This document shows, one piece after another, positions 1 to 4,760 of a DNA stretch of 12,609 nt (position 1 is the stretch's first letter; every line of letters begins with the position of its first letter). Under the pieces are notes generated by a model, which searched no databases, was not told where the DNA came from, and worked only from the letters and a program-made list of their open reading frames with translations. This DNA is from Flavobacteriales bacterium UBA7325. Lineage in GTDB: Bacteria > Bacteroidota > Bacteroidia > Flavobacteriales_D > Crocinitomicaceae. The stretch lies in assembly GCA_002471375.1 (NCBI GenBank), contig DKPV01000012.1, positions 1 to 12,609 of the forward strand, read 5' to 3'. The position numbers and the translations under genes were made by a program.

Positions 1-1
1 G

Positions 2-706
2 AAACAAGACTTTAAAAATTACAGGACCGAAGACTTTCAAGTGTGGAAAACCCTCTTTGAGAGACAGATTTTAAATCTAAAGGATAAGTCATGTAAAGAG
101 TATTTGCAAGCGCTTAAGGATATGATGGAGGTTTTATACTCTGAACGAATTCCTGAATTTTCTCAATTGGACAGCTGGTTTTTAAGCTGTACCGGTTGGA
201 GAATCCAATGCGTTCCTGGGCTAATTCCGGTAGACGATTTCTTTGAACTCTTAGCTGAAAAGAAATTCTGTTCTTCTACATGGCTAAGATCAATGAATGA
301 GCTTGATTATTTGGAAGAACCGGATATGTTTCATGATGTCTTTGGTCACATCCCGCTATTATCAAACAATGTGTTTTCTAAATTTATCCATGAGTTTGGA
401 AAGCTTGGGAAATTGAATATTAAGAATGAAGAAAGACTCATCGAACTACAGCGTTTGTATTGGTTTACAATAGAGTTTGGGTTGATTGATCAAGACGGCC
501 CTAAGGTTTACGGCGCAGGAATAGCCTCGTCTTTTGGAGAAGCAATATCGTCCCTTGAAAAGAATACTGTGCGTGTTCAGTTCGACTTGGATGAAGTGTT
601 AAACACATCCTTCGAGACCGATAAAATCCAAGAGAAGTATTTCGTGATAGAGAGTTTTGATCAATTGTATGAGTCAATTTTAATATTAAAGGAAAGATGG
701 AAATAG
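2..706 (+). CDS. phhA: Phenylalanine-4-hydroxylase, 5'-truncated by window edge
   Basis: Cytosolic non-haem iron, tetrahydropterin-dependent monooxygenase that converts phenylalanine to tyrosine. The frame is open from base 2, and the residues before the GTG at 41 (KQDFKNYRTEDFQVW) match the family's 'Y..EdH.vW..L..RQ' opening. The GTG is therefore not the start; the true start lies upstream of the window. Visible landmarks are TGW..QCVPGLIP (about 200-250), FHDVFGH with the two iron-ligand histidines (codons at 332 and 347), and YWFTIEFGL with the ligand glutamate (codon 473). All three ligands of the 2-His-1-Glu facial triad are present. The 234 visible residues cover nearly all of a bacterial-type catalytic domain (usually about 260-300 aa); no N-terminal ACT domain is visible, though it could lie outside. 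The last 10 bp overlap the pterin dehydratase gene, which supports a two-gene operon. Family assignment is near certain. Tyrosine or tryptophan hydroxylase is less likely given the bacterial context and the pterin partner. Confidence 0.95.
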   Translation, partial: KQDFKNYRTEDFQVWKTLFERQILNLKDKSCKEYLQALKDMMEVLYSERIPEFSQLDSWFLSCTGWRIQCVPGLIPVDDFFELLAEKKFCSSTWLRSMNELDYLEEPDMFHDVFGHIPLLSNNVFSKFIHEFGKLGKLNIKNEERLIELQRLYWFTIEFGLIDQDGPKVYGAGIASSFGEAISSLEKNTVRVQFDLDEVLNTSFETDKIQEKYFVIESFDQLYESILILKERWK

Positions 707-948
707 AAGGTTGGTTAGTAGTAAACGGGATGTTAGTTCGAGAGTTTGAGTTCGAGGATCAAACAGAAGCAGCAGAGTTTATTTTGTTAGTTGCAAAGAT
801 GTCGGATGCTATGGGGCATCATTGCGAAGTGCTTCATCATTCATGGAATAAATTGAGATTATCAATTTGTACGCATGATGCTGGAAATACAATAACAGAG
901 AAAGATTATTTCTGGGCGGAAGAAGTGAATAGAATTGTCGGGAAATAA
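697..948 (+). CDS. phhB: Pterin-4a-carbinolamine dehydratase (PCD/DCoH-like)
   Basis: Small (83 aa) dehydratase that removes water from the 4a-hydroxy-tetrahydropterin made by phenylalanine hydroxylase, so that quinonoid dihydropterin can be reduced and reused. It carries the family signature: GW (5-6), REFEFEDQTEAAEF, the active-site HHC (41-43), W50, H60 in the THDAG segment, and D70. The spacing HHC-x6-W-x9-H-x9-D fits the PCD motif as I remember it; the acidic position four residues before the first His is D37 rather than the usual E/K/H. The start ATG lies inside the 3' end of the hydroxylase gene (10-bp overlap, different frame), which suggests translational coupling and matched production of enzyme and recycler. 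A hairpin terminator follows immediately. PCD folds also occur in Moco and other non-PAH contexts, but adjacency to phhA makes the recycling role likely. Confidence 0.92.
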   Translation: MEIEGWLVVNGMLVREFEFEDQTEAAEFILLVAKMSDAMGHHCEVLHHSWNKLRLSICTHDAGNTITEKDYFWAEEVNRIVGK

Positions 949-949
949 A

Positions 950-974
950 AAAGGGTTCCGAATCGGAACCCTTT
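950..974. terminator. Bidirectional intrinsic terminator
   Basis: The arms AAAGGGTTCCG (950-960) and CGGAACCCTTT (964-974) pair perfectly over 11 bp around an AAT loop. A T-rich stretch follows on the plus strand, and an A-run (947-952) precedes it, which reads as a U-run on the minus strand. It lies between two convergent genes (phhB and the bacilliredoxin), 1 bp past the phhB stop and about 22 bp past the bacilliredoxin stop, so it can serve both. Confidence 0.85.
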
Positions 975-996
975 CTCTAAAAATTAAAACCTATAA

Positions 997-1410
997 CTAG
1001 CAATACTGCTTGTATGCTTCTGAAAGGTTATCAGCAATCATTTGAGCTGTTCCTCCCTCGATGTGATGTCTTTCTAGGAAGTGAACTAACTTTCCATCTT
1101 TAAATAATGCAATAGATGGTGAAGATGGAGGGTAAGGCAAGAAATGCTTTCTAGCTTGATTTGTTGCGTCTCCGTCTACTCCTGCGAAAACAGTTCCTAA
1201 TGAACTCGGAGTTGAATCATTTTGCAATGAAAGCTTAACTCCCGGGCGCATATTTCCTGCCGCACATCCACAAACTGAATTAACCACTAATAAAAGTGTT
1301 CCGTCTGCTTTATTTATCATTTCATCAACTTCTGAAGGTGTAGTTAACTGATTAAACCCTGCACTAGTCAGGTCTTCCTTCATTGGTTGTACTAATTCTG
1401 GTGGGTACAT
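997..1410 (-). CDS. BrxA/BrxB-family bacilliredoxin (YphP/YqiW-like)
   Basis: Thioredoxin-fold protein of 137 aa in the YphP/YqiW (DUF1094) family. In Firmicutes these remove bacillithiol from S-bacillithiolated protein cysteines. The opening (MYPPELVQPMKEDLTSAGF), the segment VVNSVCGCAAG with the C47-G48-C49 redox motif, the FAGVDG segment, PYPPSSPSIALFKDGK and the ERHHIEGG motif all parallel Bacillus YphP closely along the full length; a terminal cysteine (C137) is also shared. The ATG at 1410 gives a full-length family N-terminus. It is a short transcription unit: a -7-like box lies 24 bp upstream, and the FAD oxidoreductase stop is 85 bp upstream on the same strand, so read-through from that operon is also possible. 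Whether this organism makes bacillithiol cannot be seen here; the protein may instead act as a general thiol-disulfide exchanger. Family call is strong; the physiological substrate is inferred. Confidence 0.92.
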   Translation of the reverse strand: MYPPELVQPMKEDLTSAGFNQLTTPSEVDEMINKADGTLLLVVNSVCGCAAGNMRPGVKLSLQNDSTPSSLGTVFAGVDGDATNQARKHFLPYPPSSPSIALFKDGKLVHFLERHHIEGGTAQMIADNLSEAYKQYC

Positions 1411-1433
1411 AATGTGTGTATTAAATTACGCAA

Positions 1434-1441
1434 CAAAGATA
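1434..1441 (-). promoter_or_regulatory. Candidate -7 box for bacilliredoxin gene
   Basis: On the minus strand this reads TATCTTTG, an exact match to the Bacteroidota -7 consensus TAnnTTTG, ending 23 bp before the bacilliredoxin ATG. No TTG/TTTG element is found 17-23 bp further upstream, so only half of the promoter is supported. Confidence 0.45.
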
Positions 1442-1495
1442 TAAATTATCTCGTGCCATTTTCTTCTAGTTTGAAACGTAGTTGGCTTGATTGTC

Positions 1496-2545
1496 TTACA
1501 ATAAGAGTTTGTTATATCGTGAAAGTTGAACTTCAGCATGAAGTTCTGTACCCTCGATTAAGTGCTGTGCAAACTCTAGAGACAGAAGGGGTGCAAGCAT
1601 ATAGCCTTTTGAACCGAGACCATTGAAGATATGGTAGTTATCGTTCTTGGGGTGTGTTCCTATGAAAGGTCTTCGATCTGCAGAGCCCGGACGCACGCCC
1701 GCCTGCTGCTCAATTACTTCAACGTTTTCATCGATTAACAGTGACAGCTTCTTTAAAATTTCTTGCCTGCCTTCCAATGTTGTGTGGGTTGTTGAGTTAC
1801 CCCAGTCGATCGTTGAACCAACTTTAAATAGTTTATCTCCTAGTGGAAGGTTAAAGCATTTTCTATTTAAGGATTCATCCTCAGGCAACTTTGTTGACTT
1901 GATCGTAAGTACTTCACCTTTCGTTGGATCGAGAGGGAGGTAGGAAAACCAGGGGTTGTGAATACCTAGGTACCCTTCACAAAAAATGATGTCAGAATAT
2001 TCAACACCATCATATATCGTAGCAGTCAGGGACGTATAGTCGAAGTGATCATTTAGGATCTTTCCATCTCGTTCAATAATGCTTTTGCAGGACTCTAGAA
2101 AACCATTTGAGTCTACCGAATAGGTGTTCTTAAGACGCCCACTACCAAATAGATTAATTGCTTTGTCATAGTTCTTATCTGATCCAATTATGGTTTCCAT
2201 ATAATCGGTGAATCGCTCATCATGCTGTTTTTTGTTCCATAGTTCTGCCTCATGCTCTGTTGAAAAGAGGCGTCGAATCGGAATGGGCTGAAAGAACGCA
2301 GTTTTAGTTTCCTTCTCGATTGAGGTGTAGAACTCAATTAATGTAGGAACGAACTCGTCTACACGCCATCCTTTTGTCATTCTACGAAAAACTAAAGGAT
2401 TAATCATTGCTGCCGCTACTCTAGAGCTGTGATTCTCGTTGTTGTCTACCACGGTCACTTGAGCTCCTTTGCGGATAAGCTGGATGGCGACGCTTAAGCC
2501 AGAAAGACCAGCTCCGATGATAAGGAAATGTTTTTTGGATAACAT
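1496..2545 (-). CDS. DAO-family FAD-dependent oxidoreductase (MnmC C-terminal-like)
   Basis: A 349-aa flavoprotein of the D-amino-acid-oxidase/glycine-oxidase superfamily. The N-terminal Rossmann motif is IIGAGLSGLSVA (G11-x-G13-xx-G16), with the acidic D34 at the end of strand two, which binds the FAD ribose. Next comes SRVAAAMINP (41-50), a stretch typical of the MnmC-like branch. C-terminal landmarks are GVRPGSADRRPFIG (283-296) and GLGSKGYMLAP (309-319), which close over the flavin in this superfamily. Length fits a stand-alone oxidase without the methyltransferase half found in enterobacterial MnmC. Substrate is not readable from sequence: oxidation of a secondary or primary amine, or of a cmnm5U-type tRNA modification, are both possible. 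It starts 11 bp after the comF-like gene on the same strand, so the two are probably co-transcribed. No clear terminator follows its stop. Superfamily call is strong, function is open. Confidence 0.85.
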   Translation of the reverse strand: MLSKKHFLIIGAGLSGLSVAIQLIRKGAQVTVVDNNENHSSRVAAAMINPLVFRRMTKGWRVDEFVPTLIEFYTSIEKETKTAFFQPIPIRRLFSTEHEAELWNKKQHDERFTDYMETIIGSDKNYDKAINLFGSGRLKNTYSVDSNGFLESCKSIIERDGKILNDHFDYTSLTATIYDGVEYSDIIFCEGYLGIHNPWFSYLPLDPTKGEVLTIKSTKLPEDESLNRKCFNLPLGDKLFKVGSTIDWGNSTTHTTLEGRQEILKKLSLLIDENVEVIEQQAGVRPGSADRRPFIGTHPKNDNYHIFNGLGSKGYMLAPLLSLEFAQHLIEGTELHAEVQLSRYNKLLL

Positions 2546-2556
2546 TATTGATTCAT

Positions 2557-3309
2557 TTAGCTCATTGCCAAAGTTACGATACTAATCTTGATCTTAGGAT
2601 GTACTTCTCGAATAGATTGTGCAATCGACTCAAGTGTCGAACCTGTTGTGATGACGTCATCTACAAGTACAACGTGATTGTAGTGTAGTATTGACTTTTT
2701 AGTTTTAAAAGTTGATTGTACATTATCCCATCTCTGAAATCTGTTCTTCTTAGTCTGTGTAGATCCATGCTTAGCACGAATGATAGAATTTGTGTCTAGC
2801 CTGATGTTAAGTGCATCGCTCATGCCTTTTGCAAGAGCTTCACTTTGGTTGTACCCACGAAGAAATGCTTTTTTTGGATGAAGGGGCGCAGGAATAAAAG
2901 CATCGACATCTGTAAACTCACTCATTACCAGGAGCCTTTTAGCAATTTCCTTACCAAAATACTCACCAATGGCTGGGTTGTCTCTGTATTTGAGTGAGAA
3001 TAAGACGTGCTGTGATGACTTCTCTTTTTCAAAGAATAAATAGGAGTATGCTTTACAAACTTCAAATCTACCCCAAAATAACTGGTCCATTACAGTGGCT
3101 TCTTTTGCCAAGTGAAAATTCGTTTCTATCAATTCTGATTGGCAAATTGAACAAATACTTTTTTCTTCTTTTGATAGTTCATTTGAACATGAAACACACG
3201 TTTCAGGAAACACCAAATGTGTCAAGTCCCCTAAAAAACTAAACCGATTTAAAACGACGTTTGTAAGTGAGTTCATGACTTTGGTTAATGGTGACAGAGC
3301 TATTAACAT
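2557..3309 (-). CDS. comF: ComF family phosphoribosyltransferase-like protein
   Basis: A 250-aa ComF/GntX-family protein. Near the N-terminus is a zinc-ribbon pattern, CVSC (C38, C41) and CSIC (C53, C56). The phosphoribosyltransferase fold follows: PAPLHPKKAFLRGYNQSE (140-157), the ComF hallmark, and the PRPP-binding loop VVLVDDVITTGST (213-225). In naturally competent bacteria ComF helps single-stranded DNA enter the cytoplasm; in most Bacteroidota its role is unproven, and ComF genes occur in lineages not known to be competent. The start is uncertain: the first ATG (3309) gives an 11-residue extension before M12 (codon at 3276), and family members often begin only 20-35 residues before the first CxxC, as M12 would. 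A minus-strand -7-like box lies only about 9 bp from the 3309 ATG, which also favours the later start. The FAD oxidoreductase follows after 11 bp, suggesting one operon. Confidence 0.88.
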   Translation of the reverse strand: MLIALSPLTKVMNSLTNVVLNRFSFLGDLTHLVFPETCVSCSNELSKEEKSICSICQSELIETNFHLAKEATVMDQLFWGRFEVCKAYSYLFFEKEKSSQHVLFSLKYRDNPAIGEYFGKEIAKRLLVMSEFTDVDAFIPAPLHPKKAFLRGYNQSEALAKGMSDALNIRLDTNSIIRAKHGSTQTKKNRFQRWDNVQSTFKTKKSILHYNHVVLVDDVITTGSTLESIAQSIREVHPKIKISIVTLAMS

Positions 3310-3317
3310 TTAAGTGT

Positions 3318-3342
3318 TGAAAATAGCAAAAAAAAGGGGTTG
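3318..3342 (-). promoter_or_regulatory. Weak candidate comF promoter (minus strand)
   Basis: Read on the minus strand, a TTG (+ strand CAA at 3346-3348, just outside the span given) precedes TATTTTCA (3318-3325) by 20 bp. The -7 element matches TAnnTTTG at five of its six fixed positions up to the last two bases, so it is weak. It would place the transcript start near 3311, almost at the first comF ATG, which favours initiation at the internal ATG (3276) or a leaderless message. Confidence 0.2.
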
Positions 3343-3370
3343 ACGCAACGCTATAAATGCGTTATTTTTA
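3340..3370 (+). promoter_or_regulatory. Candidate promoter for small ORF, with embedded inverted repeat
   Basis: TTG (3340-3342), 20 bp, then TATTTTTA (3363-3370) approximates the TTG-N17-23-TAnnTTTG pattern with one mismatch at the last base. An inverted repeat AACGC-N7-GCGTT (3347-3363) lies between the two boxes, an operator-like position. Transcription would start around 3377, about 33 bp before the ATG of the 38-codon ORF. Confidence 0.3.
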
Positions 3371-3409
3371 TGGAACTATATAAGAATCAGTGATTTTAAG
3401 AGGGTAAAG

Positions 3410-3526
3410 ATGAACTCGTTAAATTTATCGGTAAACAAGCGGACTAAGACTGTGAATATCTTTCTAAAGGTTGTTGATAAATACGCGGATTACTGTTCTC
3501 AAAGGGATACAGAATGCGAATGTTAA
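3410..3526 (+). CDS. Candidate 38-aa small protein with Cys-rich tail
   Basis: An open frame of 38 codons from ATG 3410 to TAA 3524-3526. It begins MNSLNLSVNKRTKTVNIF and ends in a cysteine-rich, charged tail (YCSQRDTECEC, residues 28-38, three Cys of which the last two form CxC). I do not recognise it. In its favour: a purine-rich stretch (AGAGGG) 7-12 bp before the ATG, a promoter-like pair about 40-70 bp upstream, codon use like its neighbours, and an inverted repeat followed by a T-run 26 bp after the stop that could end a short transcript. Against it: short ORFs of this size arise by chance in AT-rich DNA. It has no obvious membrane segment. If real it could be a small metal- or thiol-responsive protein or a leader peptide; neither is demonstrated. 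Confidence 0.35.
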   Translation: MNSLNLSVNKRTKTVNIFLKVVDKYADYCSQRDTECEC

Positions 3527-3551
3527 TAACGTTGACAAATTGTGGATTTAA

Positions 3552-3569
3552 TTAGGTTGTTTAACCTAA
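3552..3569. repeat. Inverted repeat TTAGGTT-GTTT-AACCTAA
   Basis: A perfect 7-bp-arm inverted repeat with a 4-nt loop, followed after two bases by TTTTT. It may be a weak intrinsic terminator for the upstream small ORF, or an operator, since it overlaps the TTG of the candidate nrdB promoter. It is flanked by two TTGACAA copies 43 bp apart. Confidence 0.5.
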
Positions 3570-3587
3570 GATTTTTGACAATTTTTG
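3557..3587 (+). promoter_or_regulatory. Weak candidate nrdBA promoter
   Basis: TTG (3557-3559), a 20-bp spacer, then AATTTTTG (3580-3587) matches TTG-N17-23-TAnnTTTG with one mismatch in the first base of the -7 box. It would give a start near 3594 and a leader of about 130 nt containing the 3670-3691 palindrome. No better candidate is visible upstream of nrdB. Confidence 0.3.
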
Positions 3588-3669
3588 TAAAGCTCTAATG
3601 AGAGAAACCGACCAACTACTTAATCTGGTTTTTAAATAGAGGAAACACAAACTTTACGAATAGAAAAAA

Positions 3670-3691
3670 TCGAAAAACGCACGTTTTTCGA
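3670..3691. promoter_or_regulatory. Perfect palindrome (10-bp arms) 34 bp before nrdB
   Basis: The arms TCGAAAAACG (3670-3679) and CGTTTTTCGA (3682-3691) are perfect inverted repeats separated by CA. As DNA this is a typical dyad operator for a dimeric regulator; as RNA it can fold as a 9-bp stem with a GCAC loop. It sits 34 bp upstream of the nrdB ATG, so it could control transcription or translation of the reductase operon. It does not resemble the NrdR box. Which regulator binds, if any, is unknown. Confidence 0.55.
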
Positions 3692-3725
3692 CAAGGCAAC
3701 GACACGTTAAAATTAAAAGAAAACT

Positions 3726-4700
3726 ATGAAATCAGTAGAACCAATCTTACAGGAAAATAAGAGCCGATTTGTCCTTTTTCCAATACAACATGACGATATC
3801 TGGTCTTTTTACAAAAAGGCGGAGGCTAGTTTTTGGACGGCGGAGGAGATTGATCTTCAGCCAGATCTAATTGATTGGGAAAACAAGTTAAATGACAATG
3901 AACGTCACTTTGTCAAGCACGTTCTTGCCTTCTTCGCTGCATCTGATGGGATTGTTAATGAGAACCTCGCTGAGAATTTCCTAGCGGAAGTTCAGTATAC
4001 TGAAGCGAAATTCTTCTATGGATTCCAAGTAGCGGTAGAAAACATTCACTCTGAAACGTATTCATTACTTATAGACACTTACATCAAGGATACACAAGAA
4101 AAAAAGAGTTTATTCAATGCACTTGAAACAATGGATTGCGTGAAGGTGAAAGCGGATTGGGCTCTTCGCTGGATTGATGAAGGATCGTTCGCGGAAAGGT
4201 TAGTTGCCTTTGCTGCAGTTGAAGGTATTTTCTTTTCAGGGTCGTTCTGTTCGATCTTCTGGTTGAAAAAACGTGGATTGATGCCAGGACTTGCCTTCTC
4301 TAATGAGTTGATCTCAAGAGATGAAGGGTTACATTGTGATTTCGCATGCCTATTGTACAACAACTACGTTGTAAACAAACTACCGAAGGAGGATATACAG
4401 AAGATTATTCTTGATGCGGTCGAAATTGAAAAAGAATTTATTCTTGAAGCATTACCTGTTAAGCTTATAGGAATGAATAGCGACTTGATGTCTCAATACA
4501 TCGAGTTCGTAGCAGACAGACTTCTAATGGAGCTTGGAAACGATAAAGTGTTTAACGTATCAAATCCATTTGATTTCATGGAGATGATCTCGATTCAAGG
4601 AAAAACAAACTTCTTTGAGAAGAGAGTAGGAGAATACCAAAAAGCTGGAGTATTAAACAATGATGGTTCACAAAACTTCACACTAGACGAAGAGTTTTAA
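3726..4700 (+). CDS. nrdB: Class Ia ribonucleoside-diphosphate reductase, beta subunit
   Basis: Small (R2) subunit of aerobic ribonucleotide reductase, 324 aa, a cytosolic helical diiron protein that generates the tyrosyl radical used by the alpha subunit. All expected ligands are visible: D74 (ASDGIV), E105 and H108 (VENIHSETY), E166 (VEGIFFSGSF), E200 and H203 (SRDEGLH). The radical tyrosine is Y112, four residues after H108, as in mouse Y177. The C-terminal tail FTLDEEF closely matches the eukaryotic R2 peptide (FTLDADF in mouse) that docks on R1. The first ATG fits: the conserved domain begins within about 15 residues, and an A-rich stretch precedes it. nrdA follows after 60 bp on the same strand, so the subunits are probably co-transcribed. 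The upstream region has a palindrome that may regulate it. This belongs to the eukaryote-like class Ia group known in Bacteroidota. No missing catalytic residue. Confidence 0.97.
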   Translation: MKSVEPILQENKSRFVLFPIQHDDIWSFYKKAEASFWTAEEIDLQPDLIDWENKLNDNERHFVKHVLAFFAASDGIVNENLAENFLAEVQYTEAKFFYGFQVAVENIHSETYSLLIDTYIKDTQEKKSLFNALETMDCVKVKADWALRWIDEGSFAERLVAFAAVEGIFFSGSFCSIFWLKKRGLMPGLAFSNELISRDEGLHCDFACLLYNNYVVNKLPKEDIQKIILDAVEIEKEFILEALPVKLIGMNSDLMSQYIEFVADRLLMELGNDKVFNVSNPFDFMEMISIQGKTNFFEKRVGEYQKAGVLNNDGSQNFTLDEEF

Positions 4701-4704
4701 GAAA

Positions 4705-4720
4705 TGATGCGAGAGCATCA
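4705..4720 (+). other. Intercistronic hairpin with GAGA tetraloop
   Basis: TGATGC (4705-4710) and GCATCA (4715-4720) pair over 6 bp around GAGA, a GNRA-type tetraloop, 4 bp after the nrdB stop. No T-run follows, so it is not a normal terminator; it could stabilise the nrdB 3' end or tune the nrdB:nrdA ratio. Confidence 0.4.
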
Positions 4721-4760
4721 AGAATAGAATTAACAATATATCAAAAACACGCAAGCGCCA

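Larger units (their letters stand above)
3310..3725. other. Divergent comF/nrdB intergenic region
   Basis: This 416-bp gap between divergent genes is the longest stretch without a certain gene. It holds candidate back-to-back promoters near 3318-3370, a possible 38-codon ORF (3410-3526), two copies of TTGACAA (3532-3538 and 3575-3581), an inverted repeat (3552-3569), a candidate nrdB promoter (3557-3587) and a 10-bp-arm palindrome (3670-3691) before the nrdB start. The last 25 bp before nrdB are A-rich, a common translation-initiation context in this phylum. I see no tRNA, known riboswitch or NrdR box of the ACACwATATATwGTGT type. Confidence 0.7.

Noticed and set aside
41..43. GTG as the start of phenylalanine hydroxylase
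   Set aside because: The frame stays open to the left edge and the upstream residues match the family, so the gene simply begins outside the window.
1414..1943. Plus-strand frames opposite the FAD oxidoreductase
   Set aside because: Antisense shadows of a clear flavoprotein gene; no independent support.
3527..3725. NrdR box or B12 riboswitch before nrdB
   Set aside because: No ACACwATATATwGTGT-like pair and no B12-box-like sequence found on reading; a class Ia enzyme does not need cobalamin.
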